DNA from: UBA7672 sp040398465
Lineage (GTDB): Bacteria; Pseudomonadota; Alphaproteobacteria; Caulobacterales; Hyphomonadaceae
Assembly (NCBI GenBank): GCA_040398465.1
Contig: JBBAUA010000003.1
Span: forward strand, 81,764 to 145,763
Length of the DNA: 64,000 bases
Direction of reading: 5' to 3'
The notes under the pieces are model-generated. The model was given only the letters and a program-made list of their open reading frames with translations. It made no database searches and had not been told where the DNA came from. How positions within the stretch are numbered: position 1 is the stretch's first letter; every line of letters begins with the position of its first letter. Below are positions 14,919 through 25,507 of this stretch, piece by piece. The position numbers and the translations under genes were made by a program.

Positions 14919-16678
14919 CCGACGCAGCCGCAACAGCGAGCGGAAAGGCAAAGCCCGTCCCACGCTGGCTGCGCGCACTGAAGGCGCTGCGCCATCGCAA
15001 GATGCTCGCGATGCTGCTCCTCTCGCTGGCCGCCGGCATCCCCTACGGCGCCGTGCTCGGCACACTCAACGCATGGCTTACTGCTGAAGGCGTCACGCCC
15101 AGCCAGATCGGCATCCTCAATTTCATCATCCTCGCCTATTCATTCAAGCTGATCTGGGCGCCGGGATTCCAGAAGGCGTGGTTCCCGCGCATCGGCATTC
15201 CCTTCCTCAAGAATTTCGGACCGCGCCGCAGCTGGTTGCTGGTGATGCAGCTGATCGTCGCCTGCCTCCTCGGCCTTCTCGCCCTTTCACGCCCCAGCGA
15301 GGGCGTCCTTTATCTCGCCGGCATCAGCGTCATCGTGGCGATTGCATCGTCCGTGCACGACATCGTTCTGGAAGCATGGCGGATCGAGATCGCCGAGTCT
15401 GACGAGGACCGCGACCTGATGTCGGCGGTCTATCAGATGGGCTACCGTTTCGCTGGCCTGTTCACCGGCCTGTTCGCGCTGACCCTCGCCGACCACATCC
15501 CGTGGTCGACCGTCTACCTGATCATCGCCGTCGGCATGGCCGTCTCCGCCACCGGCACGCTGGTCGCGCAGGAGCCCGACCACTCGTCGACCGAGAAGGG
15601 CGGCCACGACACGCGGCCATCCTTTGCGGCGGCCTTCCGGCAGAAGACGGTGCAGACCACGGTCGCTGCCGTCGCCGCCGGCTGGGCCGTCGCCATCGGC
15701 ATCATCGTGGTGTTCTTCATCGACTCGCTCACGCAGACGCCGCCCCCCTCGACCGCCATCTTCACGCGCGTCCAGGCGCCGATCATCGTGTCCCTGCTGA
15801 TCCTGCTGCCCGGCCTCATCGCCGCATGGCTGTTGCGCCGCCAGCCGGTCGCCGCACCGCACGTCACGCCGCCGGGATCGTGGGCCACCAAGGCTGCCGA
15901 TACGCTCTTCCACACCATTCTCGACCCGCTGATGGACCTCGTGCAGCGCCTGCGCTGGGCGGTGATCCTCGTCCTGGGCCTGGTGCTGATGTACCGCTTC
16001 GTTGACCTGATCTGGGGCGGCTTCGCCTATCCGTTCTATCTCGGCGACCCCACGGTTGGCCTCATCGGCAATCCCGACATCAGCCAGGGCGCACTCGGCC
16101 ATTCCAATACCGACGTCGCCATCGCCTCGAAGACCATCGGTGTCTTCATGACGGTGGCGGGCTCGGTGATCTGCGGCGCCGCCCTGATTGCCATCGGCCG
16201 CCTGCCATGCCTCGTCTTCGGCGCGTTGATCGCAGCCCTCACCAACCTGATCTTCGCAGACCTCGCTGCCGGCGGCGCAGGCATGGACGCCTTCCTCGCG
16301 ATGACAGGCATAGGCCCCGCTCTTGCTGGCTTCGGTGATCCCGCCCTCGCGCGTCTCATCGTTGCGATCGCGGTCGAGAACGTCGCCGGCGGTTTCGCCA
16401 GCGTCGCCTTCGTCGCCTACCTCACAGCCATGGTGAACCCGAAATTCGCGGCCGTTCAGTACGCACTGCTCGGCTCGCTGGTTATGCTGATCGGCTCGCT
16501 CGGCCGAGCCGAACTCGGCACCTACATCGAGACTAACGGTTACCACGACTTCTTCATTCTCACCGTCTGGATCGGCATGATCGCCGTCGTCCTCGCCGCC
16601 GCCGAATGGGCGCGGCAGGCGATGGCGAAGAAGCCGGCCGTCGAGGCGGATAGGACGACGCCGCAGGCGGCGGAGTAG
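14915..16678 (+). CDS. AmpG-like major facilitator transporter
   Basis: The 587-residue membrane protein has about 14 hydrophobic segments. AmpG-type features are LSLAAGIPYGAVLGTLNAWL, 'YSFKLIWAPGFQKAW', the SSVHDIVLEAWRIE motif (equivalent to SATQDIVVDAWR) and YQMGYRFAGLF. AmpG permeases import anhydro-muropeptides for cell-wall recycling. This one is longer than E. coli AmpG (491 residues) because of extra segments in the middle. It overlaps the kinase gene by four bases, so the two are translationally coupled, a linkage without an obvious functional explanation. Substrate specificity is inferred from family only. Confidence 0.82.
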   Translation: MTDAAATASGKAKPVPRWLRALKALRHRKMLAMLLLSLAAGIPYGAVLGTLNAWLTAEGVTPSQIGILNFIILAYSFKLIWAPGFQKAWFPRIGIPFLKNFGPRRSWLLVMQLIVACLLGLLALSRPSEGVLYLAGISVIVAIASSVHDIVLEAWRIEIAESDEDRDLMSAVYQMGYRFAGLFTGLFALTLADHIPWSTVYLIIAVGMAVSATGTLVAQEPDHSSTEKGGHDTRPSFAAAFRQKTVQTTVAAVAAGWAVAIGIIVVFFIDSLTQTPPPSTAIFTRVQAPIIVSLLILLPGLIAAWLLRRQPVAAPHVTPPGSWATKAADTLFHTILDPLMDLVQRLRWAVILVLGLVLMYRFVDLIWGGFAYPFYLGDPTVGLIGNPDISQGALGHSNTDVAIASKTIGVFMTVAGSVICGAALIAIGRLPCLVFGALIAALTNLIFADLAAGGAGMDAFLAMTGIGPALAGFGDPALARLIVAIAVENVAGGFASVAFVAYLTAMVNPKFAAVQYALLGSLVMLIGSLGRAELGTYIETNGYHDFFILTVWIGMIAVVLAAAEWARQAMAKKPAVEADRTTPQAAE

Positions 16679-16692
16679 GGCGCGAAGCCCGC

Positions 16693-16756
16693 CCTCGTCC
16701 TTCGAGACGATCGCTCTGAAGGATTGCCGTCGTTGAACCCGGGTAAAGGACGAGGC
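16693..16756. repeat. Decayed copy of a dispersed intergenic palindromic repeat
   Basis: CCTCGTCCTTCGAGACG (16693-16709) is identical to the left arm of the full element at 49187-49299. The complementary arm survives only as AAGGACGAGGC near 16746-16756. It sits in the convergent gap between the AmpG-like gene and maeB. Similar sequences are widely scattered in alphaproteobacterial intergenic regions. Confidence 0.7.
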
Positions 16757-16774
16757 CGTGCTTACGACACCAGG

Positions 16775-19042
<2,268 letters not shown>

Positions 19043-19165
19043 GTATGGACTGGCGGCTTTAGGACTTGAGGGCGGCGTCGCGTGTGACTAGGCAAGTCTC
19101 GCCGAGGACGCAGGCGCCCGGCGGGGCAGGCGGGCATTGAGCCGCAAAAGGGGTTGGAATCAAGC

Positions 19166-21901
19166 GTGAAAGGGCCCGCACCCTCTCCACCGGAGCAGGA
19201 AGTTGCTCAAAGTGGCGCCCCAGCAGGCGGCGCGCTTCCCTCCGCCGAGGGCGCAACGCCCTTCATGGCGCAATATCTCGAGATGAAGGCGCGTCACCCG
19301 GACGCGATGCTGTTCTTCCGGATGGGCGATTTCTATGAGCTGTTCTTCGAGGACGCGATCCTCGCCGGCCAGGCGCTCGGCATCACCCAGACCCATCGCG
19401 GCCAACACAATGGCCAACCCATCCCCATGGCTGGCGTGCCCTACCACGCCGCCGAGGGCTATCTGTCTCGTCTGATCAAGGCCGGCCACCGCGTGGCCGT
19501 CTGCGAACAGGTCGAGGACCCCGCCGAGGCTAAGAAACGCGGCTCCAAGGCGGTCGTCCGCCGCGAGATCGTCCGGATTGTCACGCCCGGCACGATCACC
19601 GAGGAATCGTTGCTTGAGGCCCGGTCAGCCAACTGCCTCGCCGCCATCGGCCTTGCCGGAGGAGGGCGCGAAGCCGCCCTTGCGCTCGCCGACGTCTCCA
19701 CCGGCCGTCTGGAACTCTTCACCCTCGCGCCTGCGTCCCTTGAGGACGTGCTTGGCGCGATCGCCCCGCGCGAAGTCCTCATCGCCGACAGCGTCATGTC
19801 CCATCCCGACGTCGCCCGCGCCACGCGGGGCCTCACGCTGACCCCGCGCCCAGACGCCCGCGCCGACGCAAAACTCGGCGAGCGTCTGGTTAAGGACGCC
19901 TACGGCGTCTCGACGCTTGATGGATTCGGAACCTTCTCCCGCGCCGAACTCATCGCCGCCGGCCTGCTGTTCGACTATCTCGCCGTGACCCAGGCAGGCG
20001 GGCAGGCGCGGCTCGACCCGCCCATCCGCACGGCCCCCGACAGCTTCCTCGCCATCGACCCCGCCACTCGCGTCAGCCTCGAAATCGAACGCTCATCGCG
20101 TGGGGCGCGACAGGGCTCGCTCGTCGCCGCCATCGACCGCACCGTCACCGCCGCTGGCGCCCGCCTGCTGGCCCTGCGCCTCAGCCGCCCCTCGCGCAGC
20201 AGGCAGGAGATCGAGCAACGCCTCGACGCCGTCGCCTTCTTCCTCGACGCCTCGGACCGCCGCGACTTCGCCCGCGATGCCCTCAAGCGCGCCAGCGATC
20301 TCGAACGCGCCCGCATGCGCCTCTCGCTGCGCAGGGGCGGCCCGCGCGATCTCGCTGCACTCGCCGCCTGCCTGCGCGTCGGCGAAGAAATATGCGCCGA
20401 TGTGTCTTCACAGGAAGCGCCGCCGGCGGAAATCGCCTCCGCCTGCGCCGCGCTGTCGCTCGCCGACAAACCGCGCCTCAGCGCGTTCGCACAACAGGTC
20501 GCCGCCGCCCTCGCGCGCGACCTGCCCGTGCAGACTCGCGACGGCGGCTTCATCGCCCCAGGCTTCGATCCCGCGCTGGATGAGACCCGCACCCTGAAGG
20601 AAGACGCCCGCACCATCATCGCGCGCCTCGAGGCGCAGTATGCCGCCGACACCGCAATTTCCGGCCTGCGCATCAAGCACAACAATGTCCTCGGCTTCTT
20701 CATCGAGGTGAACGCCAGGCACGGCGACCAGCTGACGAAGCAGCCGCTCGCCGCAACCTTCATCCATCGCCAGACCATGGCGAACGCTATGCGGTTCTCC
20801 ACGACACAGCTCAACGAACTCGAGGCGAAAATCTCGCGCGCCGATGGAGAGGCGCTCGCCCGCGAGATGGAAATCTTCAACCGCCTCGTCAGCGAAGCCG
20901 ACGCGCTTGGCCCCGAGCTTGCGCAAGTTGCCGACGGCCTCGCCCGTCTCGACGTCGCCGCCGCCAACGCCGAATGGGCGGGTGACCTCTCCGCCACGCG
21001 CCCCGAAATCGCCGACGCGCCTGTCTTCGAGGCGGAAGGCGCGCGTCATCCCGTCGTCGAAGCCGCCCTTCGCGCGCAGGGGCAGGGCTTCACCGCAAAC
21101 GACTGCCGCCTCGATGCGCGTGGATCATCCGGCCCGCGCCTCACGCTGATCACCGGCCCCAACATGGCCGGCAAATCCACCTTCCTGCGCCAGAACGTGC
21201 TGCTTGCGATTCTCGCCCAGGCCGGCTGCTACGTCCCCGCGCGAAAACTTCGCCTCGGACTTGCCGATCGCATCTTCTCCCGCGTCGGCGCGTCTGACGA
21301 TCTCAGCCGCGGCCGCTCCACCTTCATGGTCGAGATGATCGAGACCGCCGCGATCCTGAATCAGGCGACACAGGACTCCATCGTCATCCTCGATGAAGTG
21401 GGCCGCGGCACATCGACGTGGGATGGGCTTGCCATCGCCTGGGCCGCCGTCGAACACCTGCACGACGTCAACAAGTGCCGAGCGCTTTTCGCAACGCACT
21501 ATCACGAACTCACGGGCCTCGCCGACACGCTCACCGCCTGCAGCAACGCCAGCCTCCGCGCGCAGGAATGGAAAGGCGATCTCGTCTTCCTCCACGAGGT
21601 GAAGCCCGGCCCCGCCGACCGCTCCTATGGCGTGCAGGTCGCAAAACTCGCAGGCCTGCCCAGCGCCGCCGTCAAGCGCGCCGAAGCCGTGCTGAAAAAA
21701 CTCGAAGCAAAGGAGGGCGGGGCAAAGCGCCTCGAAGAACTCCCCCTCTTCGCATCCTTCGCCGAACCCCCCGCCGAAACCTTCGCTCCGTCAGAAGCCG
21801 ACGCCATCCTCGCCACCCTCGACCCCGACACGCTGACCCCGAAAGAGGCGCTCGAACTCGTCTACCGCCTCAAGGCCGGGGCGGGCCCCAGGTCTACCTG
21901 A
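19166..21901 (+). CDS. mutS: DNA mismatch repair protein MutS
   Basis: The 911-residue protein contains the mismatch-reading Phe-x-Glu in MLFFRMGDFYELFFEDA. It also has the connector and lever regions, and the ATPase with TGPNMAGKSTFLRQ (Walker A), DDLSRGRSTFMVEM, 'IVILDEVGRGTSTWDGLAIAWA' (Walker B) and ATHYHELT. It recognises mispairs and recruits MutL. I place the start at GTG 19166; a TTG at 19154 abuts the AAGGGG ribosome-binding stretch and cannot use it. A 30-residue low-complexity Pro/Ser/Ala leader precedes the conserved core. Confidence 0.96.
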   Translation: MKGPAPSPPEQEVAQSGAPAGGALPSAEGATPFMAQYLEMKARHPDAMLFFRMGDFYELFFEDAILAGQALGITQTHRGQHNGQPIPMAGVPYHAAEGYLSRLIKAGHRVAVCEQVEDPAEAKKRGSKAVVRREIVRIVTPGTITEESLLEARSANCLAAIGLAGGGREAALALADVSTGRLELFTLAPASLEDVLGAIAPREVLIADSVMSHPDVARATRGLTLTPRPDARADAKLGERLVKDAYGVSTLDGFGTFSRAELIAAGLLFDYLAVTQAGGQARLDPPIRTAPDSFLAIDPATRVSLEIERSSRGARQGSLVAAIDRTVTAAGARLLALRLSRPSRSRQEIEQRLDAVAFFLDASDRRDFARDALKRASDLERARMRLSLRRGGPRDLAALAACLRVGEEICADVSSQEAPPAEIASACAALSLADKPRLSAFAQQVAAALARDLPVQTRDGGFIAPGFDPALDETRTLKEDARTIIARLEAQYAADTAISGLRIKHNNVLGFFIEVNARHGDQLTKQPLAATFIHRQTMANAMRFSTTQLNELEAKISRADGEALAREMEIFNRLVSEADALGPELAQVADGLARLDVAAANAEWAGDLSATRPEIADAPVFEAEGARHPVVEAALRAQGQGFTANDCRLDARGSSGPRLTLITGPNMAGKSTFLRQNVLLAILAQAGCYVPARKLRLGLADRIFSRVGASDDLSRGRSTFMVEMIETAAILNQATQDSIVILDEVGRGTSTWDGLAIAWAAVEHLHDVNKCRALFATHYHELTGLADTLTACSNASLRAQEWKGDLVFLHEVKPGPADRSYGVQVAKLAGLPSAAVKRAEAVLKKLEAKEGGAKRLEELPLFASFAEPPAETFAPSEADAILATLDPDTLTPKEALELVYRLKAGAGPRST

Positions 21902-22033
21902 GCTGGGTGAGCCTGAACCTTCCTGATCCCGCTTTCCGGGCGCCGCCCGCCGGTTTTCCGCCTCATCCGCGAAGGGCATTGACGCGCGCGCCAACCGCAC
22001 ATTGAGTGCGGGCTCAGGGACAGGACTCCATCC

Positions 22034-24241
22034 ATGCAATCTGCCGCCACACGCGTGATCGACCGCCGTTTCTTCCTCATGGGCAGCGCCGCTGTCAGCG
22101 TCCTCGCAGCCTGCAGCCAGCCAGTGCAGGCAAAGGCGGTCCCCGAACCGCCCGTCGCGAAGAAAGTCCCCAAGACCATCACCCAGCTCGGCCGGACGCG
22201 CGAGGATGAGTACCAGTGGATCAAGGACGATCGCTGGCAGGAAGTGCTGAAGGACCCGTCGATCCTCAAGAAGGATGTGCACGATTATCTGACGGCGGAG
22301 AATGCCTATCACGACGCGATGATGGAGAGCGCCGGGCCGCTGCGGGACAAGCTGTTCGAGGAGATGAAGGCCCGCATCAAGCAGGACGATTCCAGCGTCC
22401 CGGCGCCCGATGGCCCCTGGGCCTATTTCCGCCGCTACGTGGCCGGCCAGTCCCATCCGGTCTACGCCCGCACGCCGCGCGCGGGCGGGGCGGAGGAGAT
22501 CCTGCTCGACGCCAACCCGCTCGCAGAAGGCAAGGCCTTCTTCGAGATCGGCTTCGCCAGTCACTCGCCAGACCACAACCTGTTCGCCTACGCCGCCGAC
22601 GTCCAGGGCTCGGAAGTCTACACGATCTACATCAAGGACCTCGGCGCCGGCGAGGTGTTGCCGAGCCCGATCACGGACGGCTACGGCGGCTTCACCTTCT
22701 CGCCCGACAGCGCCTATCTCTTCTGGGTCTGGCGCGAGCAGAACGGTCGTCCCGCGAAAATCTTCCGCCGCCCCGTGCGCGGCGCCGCGGCCGACGACGT
22801 GATGGTCTACGAGGAAAAGGACATCGGCAAATTCCTCGATGTCGGCGTCAGCGAATCCGGCGCCTTCATCATGATCTATGCCGGGGACGGGGAGACCAGC
22901 GAGTTCCACACCATCCCCGCAAGCGCGCCCACGTCCGCGCCAACGCGGTTCGCCGAACGCAAGACCGGCGAGCTATACACGCCCGTCCATTTCGATGGGC
23001 GCTGGTATATTGTCACCAATGCCGATGGCGCGGTCGACATGAAGATCATGACCGCCCCCCTCACCAACACCGCCCGCACCGCGTGGCAGGATTTCTCCCC
23101 GCACCAGCCTGGTCGCTACATCGAAGGCCTGCAGGCCTTCGCGAACCATCTCGTCCGCCTCGAACGCGCCAACGCCTTGCCGCGCATCGTCATCCGCGAT
23201 CGCGCAACCGGCGCAGAGAAGACGATCGAACAGACCGAAGCCGCTTTCGCTCTTGGCGCAAGTCGCAGCTACGAGTTCGACACGCCCACCCTTCGCTACA
23301 CCTACCAATCGCCCACCACACCGACGCAGACCGTTGACTACAACATGGTGACAGGCGCCTCCGTCGTGGTGAAGACCCAGGAAGTGCCCTCGGGCCACGA
23401 TCCGGCGAAGTACAGGGTCGAACGCTTTTCCGCGAAGTCGGACGATGGCGCCGAAGTGCCGGTCACCGTGCTGCGCCTTGCCGATGCAAAGCTCGATGGC
23501 TCGGCGCCTGTCCTCCTCTACGGCTACGGCTCCTATGGCTTGATCTCGGAATCGACCTTCGATGTTCGCCAGCTTTCGCTCGTCGACCGCGGCTGGATCT
23601 GGGCGACAGCCCACGTCCGCGGCGGCGCAGAGCGGGGCTGGGACTGGTTCGCGCAAGGTCGAAAAGACAAGAAGAAGAACTCCTTCTCCGACTTCATCAC
23701 AGTCGCGCAGGATCTCGTGGCCAAGAAATACACATCGAACGGCAAGCTCGTTGGCCTTGGCCGTTCGGCCGGCGGTCTGCTGATGGGCGGCGTCATCATC
23801 ACTGCGCCCGACGGCCTGTTTGGCGGCTATGTTGCCGGCGTGCCCTTTGTCGATGTGATCAACACGATGAGCGACACCGACCTGCCGCTCACGCCGACCG
23901 AATGGCCCGAATGGGGCAACCCGCTCACCGACGTCGCCGCCTACGACTACATGATGAGCTACAGCCCGTACGACAATCTCGCCGACAAGCCCTATCCGCC
24001 AATCCTGTGCACCGGCGGGCTCTCCGATCCGCGCGTCACCTACTGGGAGCCTGCCAAATTCGTCGCCCGCATCCGTGATCGTGCACCCAAGGCCGGCCCC
24101 TACCTTCTCAGCATCAACATGACCGCCGGTCACAGCGGCGGCGGCGGCCGCTTCGACCGCCTGAAGGACGATGCCCGCGACTTCGCCTTCGCCATGAAAG
24201 CGCTCGGCATGGAAGAAGCAGGCGGCGCCTTCTCCGTTTGA
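22034..24241 (+). CDS. Exported prolyl oligopeptidase / oligopeptidase B-like lipoprotein (peptidase S9A)
   Basis: The 735-residue protein has a seven-bladed beta-propeller (about 50-450) followed by the alpha/beta hydrolase. The nucleophile is in GLGRSAGGLL (Ser near 578), Asp in GLSDPRVTYWE (near 665) and His in AGHSGGGG (near 699). GxSAGG and the YGSYG oxyanion region fit oligopeptidase B better than classic POP. The N terminus, DRRFFLMGSAAVSVLAAC, is a Tat-like twin-Arg signal with a lipobox, so the enzyme is predicted to be folded in the cytoplasm and anchored as a lipoprotein. E. coli PtrB, in contrast, is cytosolic. It cleaves short peptides after basic residues or proline. Confidence 0.9.
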   Translation: MQSAATRVIDRRFFLMGSAAVSVLAACSQPVQAKAVPEPPVAKKVPKTITQLGRTREDEYQWIKDDRWQEVLKDPSILKKDVHDYLTAENAYHDAMMESAGPLRDKLFEEMKARIKQDDSSVPAPDGPWAYFRRYVAGQSHPVYARTPRAGGAEEILLDANPLAEGKAFFEIGFASHSPDHNLFAYAADVQGSEVYTIYIKDLGAGEVLPSPITDGYGGFTFSPDSAYLFWVWREQNGRPAKIFRRPVRGAAADDVMVYEEKDIGKFLDVGVSESGAFIMIYAGDGETSEFHTIPASAPTSAPTRFAERKTGELYTPVHFDGRWYIVTNADGAVDMKIMTAPLTNTARTAWQDFSPHQPGRYIEGLQAFANHLVRLERANALPRIVIRDRATGAEKTIEQTEAAFALGASRSYEFDTPTLRYTYQSPTTPTQTVDYNMVTGASVVVKTQEVPSGHDPAKYRVERFSAKSDDGAEVPVTVLRLADAKLDGSAPVLLYGYGSYGLISESTFDVRQLSLVDRGWIWATAHVRGGAERGWDWFAQGRKDKKKNSFSDFITVAQDLVAKKYTSNGKLVGLGRSAGGLLMGGVIITAPDGLFGGYVAGVPFVDVINTMSDTDLPLTPTEWPEWGNPLTDVAAYDYMMSYSPYDNLADKPYPPILCTGGLSDPRVTYWEPAKFVARIRDRAPKAGPYLLSINMTAGHSGGGGRFDRLKDDARDFAFAMKALGMEEAGGAFSV

Positions 24242-24253
24242 TCGCTCTCATGT

Positions 24254-24303
24254 CCTCCCTCGCCGAAGGCGGGGGAGGTGGGAGCGAAGCGGGGGGAGGG
24301 GGC
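24254..24303. repeat. Intergenic G-rich dispersed repeat with hairpin
   Basis: CCTCCCTCGCC-GAA-GGCGGGGGAGG (24254-24278) forms a near-perfect hairpin followed by GTGGGAGCGAAGC and a G-rich tail. This consensus form (CCTCCC...GGGGGAGGTGG...AGCGAAGC) is seen repeatedly in intergenic regions of many alphaproteobacterial genomes. It begins 12 bases after the peptidase stop and may also act as a processing or termination signal. Confidence 0.55.
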
Positions 24304-25006
24304 CGCCTGCTTACCGGGCGGAACGATCAACGCGCACCAGAACCGGCCGATTTTGGACAAAGCTCAATCCGGCTGCCTCGAACAATCTCAATCACTTGTA
24401 CGGACGAAACCGGCCGGTTCGCGACACGTGCGTCCCGAACCTCCGGACCTGTGAGATACTCCGCTCATCCATCACGCATGGAGGGCGGCCGTACACCGTT
24501 CAACGGCGCGGGATGGATGCAGGCGAGCGTGAAGAGCCTCTCGAGCTAACGACCTGAGGAGTTCTACCGGGGACTGGTCCTGAACAGACCAGCCCGCACG
24601 CCGGCAGCTCAATGACGCCAAGCGTATGAAACAGGGCCGCCGTGCGCGCGCTGCCGTACAACACACTGCCGGGGACGCGGAATCCGCGAACCCTTTTTCT
24701 GCCGGTAGCTCCGCCACCAGCGGGGACGCCAGACCACGCGGGGCCTCCCGCGTCCCCGGGGGCCCTCCATCTGTTCGGAGACCCAGACCCGCAGCATTCC
24801 GGATGGCCTACGCCAGTCCGGACGCGGGCCCGCGTTCCGCCACACGCAAACGGCGCGTCGCGCCTGCGCGCACCTGCTCACAATTCTTGCCACACCAAGG
24901 CGAAATCCGCCAATCATGCGGCGAATAAAGCCGAATCGACCCCGCGAAGTTTAACGCGAAACCAAGAAAAGCTAATAAAATCAGATACCGGCGTGATTAA
25001 CACAAG
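24304..25006. other. Long gene-free region upstream of the sigma-54 promoter
   Basis: I found no coding sequence here that I can support. It holds a 12-base palindrome AACCGGCCGGTT (24408-24419), a hairpin CTGGTC/GACCAG (24574-24592), and CGCGG-AAT-CCGCG followed by T5 (24676-24698) that could end a small RNA. A large stem built from GGGGACG/CGTCCCC with inner CGCGGG/CCCGCG lies near 24721-24757. From about 24900 the composition turns A-rich up to the promoter, as expected for a bendable enhancer-promoter spacer. Confidence 0.45.
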
Positions 25007-25024
25007 TTGGCACGCGGGTTGCAA
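25007..25024 (+). promoter_or_regulatory. Canonical sigma-54 (RpoN) promoter
   Basis: TTGGCACGCGGGTTGCAA matches the RpoN consensus TTGGCACG-N4-TTGCA at every defined base, with GG (25009-25010) and GC (25021-25022) exactly 10 bases apart. Transcription would begin near 25034, leaving a roughly 57-base leader before the mini-protein gene at 25091. RpoN promoters need an enhancer-binding activator; no activator gene lies nearby. Confidence 0.88.
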
Positions 25025-25090
25025 TCATGTCTTCAACGGCGAGGCCAACACAGAGTGGCGCAGCCGAAAAACAAGAAACGGAGACAGAAA

Positions 25091-25207
25091 ATGAACGGTC
25101 TGATCAAACAAACGAAGCTCGACGCCATCAACCAGCTCGGCTCCCTCGCCATCGCCTTCTTCGGCGCCGCCGCCGCCCTCTACATGTTCGTCGGCATGGT
25201 CGCCTAG
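25091..25207 (+). CDS. 38-residue single-pass membrane protein, twin 1
   Basis: The start at 25091 follows GGAGA about 6-10 bases upstream. The protein opens MNGLIKQTKLDAINQLGS and then forms one hydrophobic helix (LAIAFFGAAAALYMFVGMVA), ending at the membrane. It is clearly paralogous to the gene at 25304: both start M-x-GLIK-x-[TS]-KL, share LGS before the helix and have ALY/VLY inside it. It is the first gene after the sigma-54 promoter. Homology between the two copies plus promoter, ribosome-binding site and terminator make it very likely real despite its size. Function unknown; the amphipathic cytoplasmic head and single helix suit a membrane-bound regulator or subunit. Confidence 0.82.
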   Translation: MNGLIKQTKLDAINQLGSLAIAFFGAAAALYMFVGMVA

Positions 25208-25303
25208 GCGATCCACTTCCCCCAAGCCTCCCCAGATCCTTCCCGCGGCAAGGCCCGACAGACGGCTCACCCGCGGATCCCGGACCCAGAAAAGAGAAAA
25301 ACA

Positions 25304-25435
25304 ATGTACGGTCTGATCAAACCCTCGAAACTCGAAAACCTCCACTTCCTGGGTTCCTTCACCATCGCCCTCTTCAGTGTTGCGGCTGTGCTCTACGTGA
25401 TGACGACGGTCATCGTCAGCGGCGGGGTTGCCTGA
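25304..25435 (+). CDS. 43-residue single-pass membrane protein, twin 2
   Basis: It opens MYGLIKPSKLENLHFLGS followed by a helix FTIALFSVAAVLYVMTTVIV and a short SGGVA tail. It repeats the plan of twin 1 (GLIK, KL, LGS, LY). An AAAGAG purine tract lies 7-13 bases before the ATG. The 96-base gap to twin 1 shows no obvious promoter, so both probably come from the RpoN promoter at 25007, and the terminator at 25467 closes the unit. Function unknown. The divergence between twins (about half the residues identical) suggests an old duplication kept by selection, perhaps as hetero-oligomer partners. Confidence 0.82.
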   Translation: MYGLIKPSKLENLHFLGSFTIALFSVAAVLYVMTTVIVSGGVA

Positions 25436-25466
25436 ACCTTCCCCGCGGCCTGGCAAGCCAGCCAAA

Positions 25467-25507
25467 AAACCGGCCAGCCGCTCCCCCGGCTGGCCGGTTT
25501 CATTTTT
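25467..25507. terminator. Strong rho-independent terminator of the mini-protein operon
   Basis: Perfect 14-base arms AAACCGGCCAGCCG (25467-25480) and CGGCTGGCCGGTTT (25487-25500) with loop CTCCCC are followed by CATTTTT. A run of A on the other side lets it work on the minus strand too, where it starts at the stop codon of the NadR-like gene. Confidence 0.93.

Noticed and set aside
15287..16546. A 419-residue minus-strand open frame opposite the AmpG-like gene
   Set aside because: Antisense of hydrophobic helices gives Glu/Asp/Arg/Gly-rich text; no domain or start signal.
24642..25094. A 150-residue frame spanning the sigma-54 promoter
   Set aside because: Composition is Pro/Ala/Arg-rich without pattern, and it would overlap the promoter, leader and start of the mini-protein gene, which have independent support.
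25007..25207. A 66-residue version of mini-protein 1 starting upstream
   Set aside because: It would start inside the -24/-12 promoter, upstream of the transcription start, and adds a basic leader absent in the twin. The ATG at 25091 has its own ribosome-binding site.
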